DNA from: Clostridia bacterium
Lineage (GTDB): Bacteria; Bacillota; Clostridia; Lachnospirales; Anaerotignaceae
Direction of reading: 5' to 3'
DNA: 64,000 nt
Assembly (NCBI GenBank): GCA_022786605.1
Contig: JALFWW010000009.1
Location: 145,577-209,576 of the forward strand
This document shows positions 31,890-42,050 of this stretch, one piece after another. The notes below the pieces were generated by a model. The model searched no databases. It was not told where the DNA came from and worked only from the letters and a program-made list of their open reading frames with translations. The position numbers were made by a program, and so were the translations under genes. Position 1 is the first letter of the stretch. The number at the start of each line of letters is the position of its first letter.

Positions 31890-33251
31890 TTATTTCTGCA
31901 AATAGGAGCGTACCTGTTCTTTGAACATGTCTCCACGCTGTTCGTAGTTATCAAACATACCCCAGCTTGCACAGGCGGGAGAAAGGAGCACACAATCCCC
32001 TGCTTCCGCTTTTTCTCTGCACAGATCTACGGCTTCCGCGAAGGTTTCGCAGTCTGTCATAGCCGTAAAGCCAAATTTTTCCGCAGAAGCGCGAATCTGC
32101 GGCGCTGTGACGCCAATGAGCACCAGATGTTTCACTCTGCCGGGGAACAGCTTCGTCCAGTCATCAAAAGAAACACCTTTGTCATAGCCGCCGCCAATGA
32201 GTACAATGGGTTTCTGCATAGCCAGAACGGCACGGATGGACGCGTCTGTATTGGTGCCCTTAGAGTCGTTATAGTAATCAACGCCATCTACCGTTGCCAC
32301 ATACTCAATGCGGTGTTCAACCCCCGCAAAGGATTTCAGCACCTGACGGATAGTATCCAGTGCCACACCAGCGCAAATACCCATAGCTGCCGCTGCCATG
32401 ACGTTTTCATAGTTATGAACACCCAAAATCTGCAGTTCATCCACAGAAATCAGTTTTTCGTCCATGCCCTGCCATTTTACCAAAATATCTTTGTCCTGCA
32501 GGTAAATGCCTTCTGCCAGAGGCTGGGCACTGCTGAAGAAAAATACCTTTGCCGCAGTTTTGTCTGCCATTTTCCGACATGCTTCATCTTCGTAATTCAA
32601 AATGCAGAAATCTTCCGCTGTCTGTTTCGCAAAAACACGTTCTTTCATGGCAATGTAAACTTCCATGGTTTTGTGTCTGTTCAGATGGTCAGGGGTGATA
32701 TTCAGTACCGCACTGATATGAGGATGGAATTCTTTTGCTTTTTCCATCTGGAAGCTACTGATTTCTGCAACGACCCAATCCTGTTCTGTCAAGCCCTGCA
32801 CTTTTTCGCTGTAAGGCACACCGATATTCCCTACCACTGCTGTATTTGGGCGAACAGCTTTCATGATTTCACCAGTCAGGGTTGTGGTTGTGGTTTTCCC
32901 ATTGGTGCCTGTGATGGCTGTGATGGGACAAGTGGTTTCTCTGTAAGCCAGTTCCACCTCGCTGATGACTTCCACCCCAGCCGCTTCTGCCGCTTCAATG
33001 AAAGGCAAATCGCAGGGGATGCCGGGACTGAGTACGATCAAATCCTGTTCACAGGCAATATCGTCGGGATTTTTTCCTGTATAAAGTGTAACGCCTTCTT
33101 TTTCCAGTTCCAGCGCCGCCGCGGGAACAGCGTCACGTTCTTTCATATCCTGCAATGTCACCACTGCACCCAGTTTCTGCAGCAGCGCCGCTGCCGCAAT
33201 ACCGCTTTTTGCCATGCCGCATACCAGGGCACGTTTTCCTGTATATTTCAT
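31890..33251 (-). CDS. murD: UDP-N-acetylmuramoyl-L-alanine:D-glutamate ligase
   Basis: 453 aa cytoplasmic Mur ligase adding D-Glu to UDP-MurNAc-L-Ala. ATP loop is AITGTNGKTTTTTL; YNDSKGTNTDAS and LSPACASWGMFDNYEQRGDMF are the classical MurD motifs. Sits between mraY and ftsW as in B. subtilis-type clusters. Confidence 0.97.
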   Translation of the reverse strand: MKYTGKRALVCGMAKSGIAAAALLQKLGAVVTLQDMKERDAVPAAALELEKEGVTLYTGKNPDDIACEQDLIVLSPGIPCDLPFIEAAEAAGVEVISEVELAYRETTCPITAITGTNGKTTTTTLTGEIMKAVRPNTAVVGNIGVPYSEKVQGLTEQDWVVAEISSFQMEKAKEFHPHISAVLNITPDHLNRHKTMEVYIAMKERVFAKQTAEDFCILNYEDEACRKMADKTAAKVFFFSSAQPLAEGIYLQDKDILVKWQGMDEKLISVDELQILGVHNYENVMAAAAMGICAGVALDTIRQVLKSFAGVEHRIEYVATVDGVDYYNDSKGTNTDASIRAVLAMQKPIVLIGGGYDKGVSFDDWTKLFPGRVKHLVLIGVTAPQIRASAEKFGFTAMTDCETFAEAVDLCREKAEAGDCVLLSPACASWGMFDNYEQRGDMFKEQVRSYLQK

Positions 33252-33271
33252 GGATTTTTTCCTTCTTTCCG

Positions 33272-34261
33272 TTAAAACATTGCTTTACTGCCCAAGAAGC
33301 CCAGCAGGCACAGCAGAGCAGTCACTACATAGAACAAAGTCACAACCTTTGTTTCTCTCCATCCGCACTGTTCCAAGTGATGATGGAAAGGCGCCATTTT
33401 GAACAGGCGTCTGCCTTCGCCGTATTTGCGTTTGGTGATCTTGAACCAACCTACCTGCAGCATAACTGTGATAGATTCCCACAGATAAACAAAACCAACA
33501 ATGACAATGAAAATAGGCATTTTCAGTACAAAAGCTGTCGCAGCCACAAAGCCACCCAGCGCCAGAGAGCCTGTATCCCCCATAAACACTTTCGCGGGAT
33601 AGGAGTTAAAGAGCAAAAATGCCAGCAACGCGCCAACGATTGCACCACAGACAGGAGAAATCAGGCTGCCTGCCGCCCAGGACACAATCATAAAGAATGC
33701 CGCAACAATGAGGGTCACGCCGCCAGCCAGACCATCCAGACCGTCTGTCAGGTTGACACCATTGACAGTACCCAGTACCGCCACAAACAGGAAAGGCACA
33801 AATACAATGCCCAAATCCAGTTCCATGCCGTTGGTAAAGGGAATATAAATGGCTGTGCCGATGCCGCTGTACATCACAACATACCAGCAGAATACAGCAG
33901 TTACGATCAGCTGTAACGCCAGTTTCTGCCATGCACGCAGACCCAGAGAACGTTTTTTCACAACTTTGATATAGTCATCCAAAAAGCCGATGATGCCATA
34001 ACACAGTGTCATCAGTACCACCGCAATGCCGTCGGTGTTCCCCTTCAAAAAGAAGAAGGATGCCACCACAAAGGCGATCAAAAAGGCAATACCGCCCATG
34101 GTAGGCGTACCCTGTTTCTGCAGATGTGTCTGAGGACCATCGTCCCGGACATTCTGCCCGAACTTCATTTTATGCAGTACCGGAATCAGAATGGGACACA
34201 AAATCACCCCAATGACAAAGGCTATCAATATGGCGTAAACCGCCTGTTCCAAAGAACCCAA
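33272..34261 (-). CDS. mraY: Phospho-N-acetylmuramoyl-pentapeptide transferase
   Basis: 329 aa polytopic membrane enzyme making lipid I. The motifs GTPTMGGIAFL, NGVNLTDGLDGLAGG (catalytic Asp region) and PAKVFMGDTGSLALGG are present, with the C-terminal MAPFHHHLEQCGWRE. Immediately follows murF (one base between). Confidence 0.97.
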   Translation of the reverse strand: MGSLEQAVYAILIAFVIGVILCPILIPVLHKMKFGQNVRDDGPQTHLQKQGTPTMGGIAFLIAFVVASFFFLKGNTDGIAVVLMTLCYGIIGFLDDYIKVVKKRSLGLRAWQKLALQLIVTAVFCWYVVMYSGIGTAIYIPFTNGMELDLGIVFVPFLFVAVLGTVNGVNLTDGLDGLAGGVTLIVAAFFMIVSWAAGSLISPVCGAIVGALLAFLLFNSYPAKVFMGDTGSLALGGFVAATAFVLKMPIFIVIVGFVYLWESITVMLQVGWFKITKRKYGEGRRLFKMAPFHHHLEQCGWRETKVVTLFYVVTALLCLLGFLGSKAMF

Positions 34262-34262
34262 T

Positions 34263-35645
34263 TTATTTCACTCCTTGCAATTTCTCTACTGTTTTTTCAA
34301 ATCCCATGCTGCGGGATGCTTTCAACAAAATTGTATCTCCTTTTTTCAGCAAATCCATGCCCTTTTCCCAGAATTCTTCCTGTGTGTCAAAACGATAGAC
34401 TTCCTCCATGCCGGCATCTTTCGCCCCTGCCGCCATCTGGTCGGAATGGTTGCCGATACAGATCAAAAGGTCAATGCCTTTCTCTGCCGCGTAAGCCCCA
34501 ACTTCCCGGTGCATCTGGGGGGCAAATTCGCCCAGTTCTCCCATGAAGCCCAAAAATGCCACACTTCTGCCTTCCACATCTTTGAGGATATCCAAAGAAG
34601 CCTTGGCAGAAACAGGATTGGAGTTATATACATCATTCAGTAATGTCAGACCGTTTTCCAGACGCATGATGGTCATACGGTCTTTTGTAGGCACGAAGTT
34701 TTCAATGCCTCCTTTGATTTCATCCAGTGTAAAGCCCATTTCCAGCCCTACAGTTACGGCAGAAAGTGCATTGAGCACCATGTGTGCGCCTGGCATAGGA
34801 ATCACCACGTCCATACTGCCTACAGGTGTATGAATGGTGCATCTGGTATGTTCCAGACCAACAGCTTCGATGTTATCTGCATAAACATCCCGTTTATTTT
34901 CCACACCGAACCAGCGTACTTTCTGAGAAAGTTTGCCATCCAATGTTGCCAGCATATCGTTATCGCCATTGAGCACAGCAACATTCTTTTCATCCATAAA
35001 ATCGAACAATTCACATTTTGCTTTCAAAATGCCTTCCCGACTGCCCAGATGTTCAATATGAGCGACACCAACATTGGAAATGACGCCAATCTGGGGGCGT
35101 ACCGCATCCACCAGACGGTGGATTTCTCCAAAATGGTTCATGCCCATTTCAATGACAGCGGCTTCGTGACTTTCTTCCAAGCGGAACAGTGTCAGAGGCA
35201 CACCAAGGTCATTATTAAAGTTCGCCTGTGTCCACAAAGTATTGTATTTCTGAGAAAGCACAGAGGCGATCATATCCTTTGTGGTAGTCTTGCCCACACT
35301 GCCGGTGATACCTACAACGGGAATATGAAACAGACTGCGATAATATTTCGCCAGCTGCAACATAGCCGCTCTGGCGTTTTCCACCAAAAGCAGCACACAG
35401 CCATTTTCCGGTGTCATTTCACGTTCTGTAAAACATGCGGCAACACCTTTTTCCATACAGCTTTTCAGGTAATCATGTCCGTCAGAATTTTTGCCTTTCA
35501 GCGGCACAAAGAGGCTTTCTTCCCCAGCCTGACGGGAATCCTGTGTCACATGACAGATGGTTTTCTGCTGTGCTCCTTCCATATCCGCTGCCAGAATCCG
35601 TGCATGGGTGGCATTGGCAATTTCCTGAATGGTCAATTTTTTCAT
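34263..35645 (-). CDS. murF: UDP-MurNAc-tripeptide:D-Ala-D-Ala ligase
   Basis: ATG 35645 overlaps the murE stop (ATGA). 460 aa with the ATP loop GITGSVGKTTTKDM, LNDVYNSNPVSAKASLDIL and the C-terminal LLKASRSMGFEKTVE. It completes the pentapeptide precursor. Order murE-murF-mraY-murD is standard. Confidence 0.97.
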   Translation of the reverse strand: MKKLTIQEIANATHARILAADMEGAQQKTICHVTQDSRQAGEESLFVPLKGKNSDGHDYLKSCMEKGVAACFTEREMTPENGCVLLLVENARAAMLQLAKYYRSLFHIPVVGITGSVGKTTTKDMIASVLSQKYNTLWTQANFNNDLGVPLTLFRLEESHEAAVIEMGMNHFGEIHRLVDAVRPQIGVISNVGVAHIEHLGSREGILKAKCELFDFMDEKNVAVLNGDNDMLATLDGKLSQKVRWFGVENKRDVYADNIEAVGLEHTRCTIHTPVGSMDVVIPMPGAHMVLNALSAVTVGLEMGFTLDEIKGGIENFVPTKDRMTIMRLENGLTLLNDVYNSNPVSAKASLDILKDVEGRSVAFLGFMGELGEFAPQMHREVGAYAAEKGIDLLICIGNHSDQMAAGAKDAGMEEVYRFDTQEEFWEKGMDLLKKGDTILLKASRSMGFEKTVEKLQGVK

Positions 35646-37096
35646 AAGCAATCATCTCCAAACGCGTTTCGCACTTCTTCTACATCGTCAAAATGAATGG
35701 TTTTATCGGGGAAAATCTGATAGGTTTCATGGCCCTTGCCTGCAATGAGAATGACATCTCCCGCCTGCGCCAGTTCTACGGCACGCACAATGGCTTTTCT
35801 GCGGTCAACCTGTTTTTCATAGGCACATCCTGTTTCCTTTGTGCCTGCTTCCACTTCCCGTAAAATCTGTTCCGGGTCTTCTGTACGAGGATTGTCAGAT
35901 GTGATGATGCAGTAATCCGCGTACTGTCCACCGATACGTCCCATGATGGGGCGTTTTGTCTTATCTCTGTCGCCGCCGCAGCCAAAGACTGCAATCAGCT
36001 TGCCTTTGGTAAATTCTTTGGCTGTTTTCAGAACGTTTTCCAGTCCATCAGGTGTATGGGCATAGTCCACCACCGCCTGACAGCCTTTTTTACTGCGTAC
36101 TGTCTGGAAACGACCTGCCACACCGGGATTTTCTGCCAAACCAGCCAGAATATCTTCCATTTCCACGCCCAGACACAGACAAGCGCCAATGGCACCCAGT
36201 CCATTATATACGCTGAATCTGCCGGGTGTGTGCAGTTTCACACCATAGCGTTTTCCTTCATATACCACCGTAAAGGCAGTGCCTTCTGCTGTAATGGAAA
36301 TATCCTCCGCCTTCAGGTCTGCGGCTTTGTCAATGGCATAAGTCAGCACTTCCCCAGCGGCTTTTTCCACCATAAAATCACCTGCGGCATCATCAATATT
36401 GATGACGCTCTGTTTGCTCCGTTCAAAGAGCATACTCTTGGCGATTTTATAATTTTCCATGGTTTTATGGTAATCCAGATGATCCTGTGTCAGGTTTGTA
36501 AACACTGCAACATCATAAGCAATGCCGTCCACACGATGCAAATCCAGAGAATGGGAAGAAACTTCCATCATCACATCTGTCACATCTTCCTGACGCATCT
36601 GTTCCATCAATGCCTGCAATTCCAAAGATTCCGGCGTTGTCCGTTCTGTAGGGATGACTTTATCCCCAATGCGGTTTTCAATGGTGCCGATGACACCTGT
36701 TTTTCTGCCTACCCGTTCCAGCACAGAACGCACCAGATAGGTGATGGTGGTTTTGCCGTTGGTGCCGGTGACACCTGTCACGCGGATTTTCTCTGTGGGA
36801 TGGTCATAAAAATTTGCAGCCAGTGCCGCCAATGCCTGACGGTTATTTTCTGTCTGAATCACTGTGATATTTTCCGGTACATCTTCCACAGCGTGTTCTA
36901 CCAAAAGGGCTGCCGCACCTTTTTCCAGCGCCATGGGAATATAGCGGTGACCATCTGTCTGAAAACCTGTGATGCAGACAAACAAGTCGCCGGGCTGTAC
37001 TTTTCGGGAATCATAAACGGGCATTTTGATTTCTGCCCCATCACTTCCCTGTAACATTTTATAAGGAATACCCTCTAACAGTTTTTGCAATAACAC
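35642..37096 (-). CDS. murE: UDP-MurNAc-dipeptide:diaminopimelate (or Lys) ligase
   Basis: The start is GTG 37096, 8 bases after AAAGGAGG; the open frame goes on upstream to 37201 but includes the ribosome site. 484 aa with the ATP loop VTGVTGTNGKTTITYLV and the C-terminal TSDNPRTEDPEQIL: the DNPR motif indicates meso-diaminopimelate as substrate. A TATAAT-like box near 37140 on this strand may be an internal promoter. Confidence 0.95.
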   Translation of the reverse strand: MLLQKLLEGIPYKMLQGSDGAEIKMPVYDSRKVQPGDLFVCITGFQTDGHRYIPMALEKGAAALLVEHAVEDVPENITVIQTENNRQALAALAANFYDHPTEKIRVTGVTGTNGKTTITYLVRSVLERVGRKTGVIGTIENRIGDKVIPTERTTPESLELQALMEQMRQEDVTDVMMEVSSHSLDLHRVDGIAYDVAVFTNLTQDHLDYHKTMENYKIAKSMLFERSKQSVINIDDAAGDFMVEKAAGEVLTYAIDKAADLKAEDISITAEGTAFTVVYEGKRYGVKLHTPGRFSVYNGLGAIGACLCLGVEMEDILAGLAENPGVAGRFQTVRSKKGCQAVVDYAHTPDGLENVLKTAKEFTKGKLIAVFGCGGDRDKTKRPIMGRIGGQYADYCIITSDNPRTEDPEQILREVEAGTKETGCAYEKQVDRRKAIVRAVELAQAGDVILIAGKGHETYQIFPDKTIHFDDVEEVRNAFGDDCL

Positions 37097-37219
37097 TGTA
37101 TTTTCCTCCTTTGGGTGTTGCTTTTTTTCGCATCTGTTTATTATATCATAAAAAACTGGAAGGAACGGAAAAAGTATGATTTTTTTTCGATTCTTCCCCA
37201 TTTTTATCCCATTTTTCGC

Positions 37220-39145
37220 TTATGTCCCGTAGAGCAGAACTTTTGTCCCCCTATTGACTTCCTGTCCTGCCGGAGGGAGCTGAGAAACCACTGTTTCCCC
37301 CTCATCCGTCTGGGCTGTCAGTCCTGCCTGCCAAAGAGCGTTTTTCGCCTCCGCCATGGTCATACCTGTCACATCAGGCACAGTCACCACAGCATCCTCC
37401 GGTATTTCCCCTTCTTTTGGAATCCCCAGATAAGGCAGGATATTCTCCAACATTTCTTTCATAGCAGGACCCCCTACGGTACCGCCGTAGTATACCCCTT
37501 GAGGTTCGTCAATCATCAGGAACACCATGACCTGTGGATCATCCGCAGGGGCAAATGTCATGAAGGAAGCGATGTATTTTCCGCTTCTGCGGGGAAGTTT
37601 TTCCGATGTGGCCGTTTTGCCGCCGATGCGGTAGCCTTCCACTGCCGCCTTGGTTGCGGTGCCTTCTGCCACAACACTTTCCAGTATGGTTTTCATGGTT
37701 TCCGAAGTTTCCTCAGAAAGGACCTGTTCCCCTTTTTCGTAGGAGAATGTTTCTGTCAAATTGCCATTTTCATCGGCAACGCCATAACCAATATGAGGTG
37801 TTACCAGATAGCCGCCGTTTACAGTCGCAGAAACCGCCCGCATCAATTGCAGAGGTGTAATCTGGAAGGACTGACCGAAAGACATGGTGGCAAGCTCCAC
37901 AGGACCTACGTTTTTCAGTTCATGGATGATGCCTGTAGCCTCCCCAGCCAGATCAATGCCTGTTTTTTCCCGAAACCCCAGTTTTTCCACATACTCCAGA
38001 AAAGTTTCGGCGCCCAGCCGCTCCGCAATTTCCATGAACACCGGGTTACAGGAATTCTGCACCCCTTCGGCAAATGTTTCCGCCCCATGGGTTCTGGGAT
38101 ACCGCCAGCATTTGATTTGTCGATCCCCTGCCACATGATACCCCGGGCAGTAAAAAGTGGATTCCGGCGTGACAACGCCCTCTTCCAGCCCTGCTACAGA
38201 CGTAATGATCTTGAAAATACTCCCCGGCTCATATGTATCGTTGATGGCAGAATTGCGCCACATGGTATTGAGGGCATCACTTTGCTCCTTGGAAGAAAGC
38301 CCTTCCCACACCGCCGCCAATTCCGGGCTATTGATGGTAAAAGGCTCATTCAAGTCAAATGAGGGATAATTGGCCATGGCATAAATCTCCCCATTTTGTG
38401 GGTTCATCACGATGAGAGAGCCTTTTTTTGCCTGCTTGGATTCCACTGTTTTTGCCAGTGTCTGTTCCGCATACTGCTGTATGGTCACATCCAACGTCGT
38501 CACCAGATTCCCCCCATCCACCGGCGGAATCCGTTCCTGTTCCGCGGATAATTCCTGTCCTTTGGCATCTGTTACTGTCAGTATCTTGCCCTGTTCACCT
38601 TCCAATACATCATCATACTTGGCTTCCAGCCCGATGATTCCCTGATTGTCTTTGCCTACAAATCCAACCACTTGGGCCGCCAATTCCCCAAAGGGATAGA
38701 TTCTCTGGACATCTTCGTCCACTTTCACCCCCGGCAAATCTGCCTGCCGGATGGTCTGGGCTGTTTCTGTATCCACCTTCGACTGAATCCGAACCAGCGC
38801 CACTTTTTGCTGGACTTTCTCCAGCACATCCTCATAGTCTAATTCCAGCGTATCCGCTAAATATCGTGCTGTCTGTTCTTTTTCTTTCACTTCTGCCGGA
38901 ACGACGCTGACAGCCGCCACTGTCTGGGTTTCCGCGATACCCACGCCGTTTCTGTCCAGAATATCACCCCGTCTGGCTGTAATCAAGCGATCTCTGGTCT
39001 GCTGTTCATAAGCCATTTCCTGCCACTGCGGGGCACGAAACACCGCGATATAAACCAGACGCCCTGCCAACACCAGAAACGCCAGCATACAACAGAGCAG
39101 ATAAATCAAAAGCCGGCGTTTTTCACCGACCGTTGGTCTTTCCAT
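37220..39145 (-). CDS. spoVD: SpoVD-like class B penicillin-binding protein with PASTA domain
   Basis: 641 aa: N-terminal membrane helix (LLIYLLCCMLAFLVLAGRLVYIAV), dimerisation domain, transpeptidase with SIFK (active Ser) in EPGSIFK, SCN, and GGKTATSEK where most PBPs have KTG; then one PASTA domain (VVTVPDVTGMTMAEAKNALWQAGLTAQ). Crosslinks peptidoglycan, probably in sporulation by gene order, although the second PBP role is inference. The KTA triad should be noted. Confidence 0.9.
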   Translation of the reverse strand: MERPTVGEKRRLLIYLLCCMLAFLVLAGRLVYIAVFRAPQWQEMAYEQQTRDRLITARRGDILDRNGVGIAETQTVAAVSVVPAEVKEKEQTARYLADTLELDYEDVLEKVQQKVALVRIQSKVDTETAQTIRQADLPGVKVDEDVQRIYPFGELAAQVVGFVGKDNQGIIGLEAKYDDVLEGEQGKILTVTDAKGQELSAEQERIPPVDGGNLVTTLDVTIQQYAEQTLAKTVESKQAKKGSLIVMNPQNGEIYAMANYPSFDLNEPFTINSPELAAVWEGLSSKEQSDALNTMWRNSAINDTYEPGSIFKIITSVAGLEEGVVTPESTFYCPGYHVAGDRQIKCWRYPRTHGAETFAEGVQNSCNPVFMEIAERLGAETFLEYVEKLGFREKTGIDLAGEATGIIHELKNVGPVELATMSFGQSFQITPLQLMRAVSATVNGGYLVTPHIGYGVADENGNLTETFSYEKGEQVLSEETSETMKTILESVVAEGTATKAAVEGYRIGGKTATSEKLPRRSGKYIASFMTFAPADDPQVMVFLMIDEPQGVYYGGTVGGPAMKEMLENILPYLGIPKEGEIPEDAVVTVPDVTGMTMAEAKNALWQAGLTAQTDEGETVVSQLPPAGQEVNRGTKVLLYGT

Positions 39146-39228
39146 AGAAAACTCCCTGCCTTTTCCAATGTCCTTATTAGCAAATATATGGAAAAAGCAA
39201 GGAGTCTATGCGTTTTCTTTAGGTCTGG

Positions 39229-41487
39229 TTATGGTGTCGTTTGTGTTCCTGTTGTATCGGTAGATGTGTCTGTTTTCTCTGGAATCTCAAGGGTCAGCAT
39301 GACTTCACTGCCCTTGGCTACGGATACGCCATACTTCGGGTTCTGCGCCGTTACAAGACCTGACTGTTCCCCTTCAAATGCCACTGTAAAACCAGCGTTT
39401 GTCAGGGTCGTTTCTGCCTGTTCATAGTTTTTGCCGACGACGTTGGGCACACTGACGGTACCTGTATCTTCTTCTGATCGTTCTACATACAGAATGACTT
39501 CACTGCCCACATCTACAGTGGTTCCGCCTTTTGGCACCTGATTTACAACCGTATTGCCATTGCCCACCACTTTGTAAGTCAATTCTCTGGCATCCAGATC
39601 ACCAATGACATCAAAAATAACACTGCCTGTATAATCGGCAACGGACACAGTTTTATTCTTGGACAGATTTGCTTCATCTTCCACAGGCTGTGTGGGTTCC
39701 AGATTATCGTATTTGATGATTCCCTCAATAAGTTTTTTGGTCATGGGTGTTGGTGTCTGTACCCCTTCCACATAATCGCTGGGCTGGTTGATGACTGTGA
39801 ACACAAGATATTTTGGATTTTCCGCAGGGAAATAGGACATGTTGCTCAGTGTCCATAAGTCATTTCTTGTACGTGGACCTTCCTGTGCAGTACCTGTTTT
39901 ACAGCCAATGGAATAGCCATCGATTTTCAGTTTCTTCGCCAGACCGTTTTCAACCGTAGCTTTCAAAGCTGTCCGCATATACGCGGAAGTTTTTTCGGAA
40001 ATGACACGTCTTACAACTTCTGTATCGTTTTGCATGACCACATTCCCATCCGCATCCACAATCTGAGATACCACATGGGGTCTTACCAGATTGCCGCCAT
40101 TGATCAGCGCCGAAAATGCTGCCATTGACTGAATACTGGTGCAGTTGAATGTCTGACCAAAAGACATGGTTGCCAATTCTGTAGGACCAATACTTTCTTT
40201 GCTGTGGAGCTGACCGGCAGCTTCCCCGGGCAGGTCAATGCCTGTATAATCCCCGAAACCAAATTCTCTCTGGTATTCATAAAATTTATCGGCACCCAGC
40301 AGATTCGCGATCTGGATAACACCCATATTACAGGATTGTGCCATGATCTGTTCGATATTGATGGTACCGTGACCACTCCTTAAGTGACACCAGATACGGA
40401 AACCGCCAATATCCGTATGCCCGCTACAAGGGAAACTGGAATTGGGTGTGATGACCCCTTCTTCCAGACCTGCCGCCACTGTTATGGGCTTGAAAATGGA
40501 ACCTGGTTCATAAGCGTCACTGACACAGAAGTTTTTCCACATGGTATTGAGGTAATTTACCTGTTCTTCCGCGCTGAGCTGATCCCAGTTTTCCGTATAA
40601 GTGATATCTGTTTCCCATTCAGGAATTTCATTGGGATTATTCAAGTCGAAAGAGTGGGATTCCGCCATGGCATATACCTCGCCGGTATAGGGGTCCATGA
40701 CCATAGCCGCCACGTTTTTCGCGGGCCATTCCGCCGCTGTTTCCGCTACCACTTCTTCGGCGATCTTCTGAATATTATAGTCGATGGTGGTGATGATAGT
40801 ATCCCCGTCTTTTGCGTCATAATCCTGATGCACAACGGAGTCCGCACCGTTATAAAGAATGAAAGAGCGTCCGGGTGTTCCTTCCATATAGCTGTTGTAA
40901 TAACCTTCCAGTCCCCACTGGGCATCCCCACGAGTAAAACCAATGAGATGACAGGCGGAACTGTTGAGGGGATAAGAACGCTTACTGCTCTTTTCAAAAT
41001 AAACACCTTTCAAATTCAAGGCTTCCAATTCTTCCTTCACACTGCGGTCAATGCCTTTCACCAGATACTTCCAGTGATTGTTCATGTAAAGTTCCCCTGT
41101 TTCCGGATTGACTGTCACATACTGTTTCAATATGTTATAATCCAGTTCTGGAAAATATTCACAAAGGGTTGTTAATGTTTTTTCCTGTTCCTCTGGATAC
41201 TGCTGCGCAACTTCCGCCAGCTGCAGAGAGTCCAGCGCCACATTATATACTGTGGTACTGATGGCAAGGACCTGATTATTTCGGTCCAGAATACTTCCTC
41301 TGTTGGGCGGGATGGTAATGTCATAGCGGTTGATCTGCTGATTCTTCGCCGCCGCTTCATACTCCGCGCCGTGAACCACTTTCATATACAATACTCTGCC
41401 AAACATCAGCGCAAATGCCGCAAAAAAGGCAAAGAGAATAAAAGCAAATTTTCCATTTGCCTTTATTCCCCCGCTAGATTTTCTCAT
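39229..41487 (-). CDS. FtsI/PBP2B-like class B penicillin-binding protein with two PASTA domains
   Basis: 752 aa directly after ftsL: basic N-terminus and membrane helix (FAFILFAFFAAFALMFGRVLYM), then transpeptidase motifs EPGSIFKPI (active Ser), QSCNMG and CKTGTAQ, then two C-terminal PASTA domains (VADYTGSVIFDVIG...; VPNVVGKNYEQAETTLTNAGFTV). Forms septal peptidoglycan with FtsW. The Thr-rich end (DTSTDTTGTQTTP) is extracellular. Confidence 0.92.
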   Translation of the reverse strand: MRKSSGGIKANGKFAFILFAFFAAFALMFGRVLYMKVVHGAEYEAAAKNQQINRYDITIPPNRGSILDRNNQVLAISTTVYNVALDSLQLAEVAQQYPEEQEKTLTTLCEYFPELDYNILKQYVTVNPETGELYMNNHWKYLVKGIDRSVKEELEALNLKGVYFEKSSKRSYPLNSSACHLIGFTRGDAQWGLEGYYNSYMEGTPGRSFILYNGADSVVHQDYDAKDGDTIITTIDYNIQKIAEEVVAETAAEWPAKNVAAMVMDPYTGEVYAMAESHSFDLNNPNEIPEWETDITYTENWDQLSAEEQVNYLNTMWKNFCVSDAYEPGSIFKPITVAAGLEEGVITPNSSFPCSGHTDIGGFRIWCHLRSGHGTINIEQIMAQSCNMGVIQIANLLGADKFYEYQREFGFGDYTGIDLPGEAAGQLHSKESIGPTELATMSFGQTFNCTSIQSMAAFSALINGGNLVRPHVVSQIVDADGNVVMQNDTEVVRRVISEKTSAYMRTALKATVENGLAKKLKIDGYSIGCKTGTAQEGPRTRNDLWTLSNMSYFPAENPKYLVFTVINQPSDYVEGVQTPTPMTKKLIEGIIKYDNLEPTQPVEDEANLSKNKTVSVADYTGSVIFDVIGDLDARELTYKVVGNGNTVVNQVPKGGTTVDVGSEVILYVERSEEDTGTVSVPNVVGKNYEQAETTLTNAGFTVAFEGEQSGLVTAQNPKYGVSVAKGSEVMLTLEIPEKTDTSTDTTGTQTTP

Positions 41488-41492
41488 TTACA

Positions 41493-42041
41493 TCAGTCCT
41501 TCTTAAAAAAATTCAATATGGATGCCACAAAAGAAGGGTCTTCCTCCACCACTTCGTCAGCAGCATACTGAATGGTATAGCTGTCTTTGGGCACATCAAT
41601 ATATACGATTTGATAAGGCTGTGGTTCCGCCATACCCAATCGGTTGATGGCTTCCTGCTTAATGTATTCCAAGTCCACCTGTTCTGCCAATTCCGCTTCC
41701 AAAATCGTGTTTTGGGATTTCAGCGTTGCCAGCTCATCTTTCTTTTGTCGAATCTGTACCTCCTGATTTTTCACGATGACCGTCGCTCCCATAAAAGCGA
41801 TGCATCCCGCAAATACCAGCAGCATAACCATACAGACATGCAGTGCATGGACACGATTTTCCCTGCGTTCTGCTGCTGCCTGCCGAAGGGCTTCTTTTGC
41901 CTCTTTCTGTTTTTTATCATCCTCATAGTAGGGCGCATAGTCCGGCTGCAGTTCATATGCTACGTTGCCATATGTATAATAAGAGCCTTTATAGGCATTT
42001 CTTTTATTTTCTTTCCCCTGTTTTACTGCCATATCCGACAC
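41493..42041 (-). CDS. ftsL: FtsL-like division protein
   Basis: 182 aa with a charged cytoplasmic part, one membrane helix (VHALHVCMVMLLVFAGCIAFMGATVIV) and a leucine-zipper-like coiled coil (IRQKKDELATLKSQNTILEAELAEQ). Sits between rsmH and the PBP gene, where ftsL always is. Confidence 0.9.
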   Translation of the reverse strand: MSDMAVKQGKENKRNAYKGSYYTYGNVAYELQPDYAPYYEDDKKQKEAKEALRQAAAERRENRVHALHVCMVMLLVFAGCIAFMGATVIVKNQEVQIRQKKDELATLKSQNTILEAELAEQVDLEYIKQEAINRLGMAEPQPYQIVYIDVPKDSYTIQYAADEVVEEDPSFVASILNFFKKD

Positions 42042-42050
42042 CTCTGTTTT

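Noticed and set aside
37097..37201. N-terminal extension of murE
   Set aside because: The extra residues include the ribosome site and a non-conserved hydrophobic run; GTG 37096 gives the family start.
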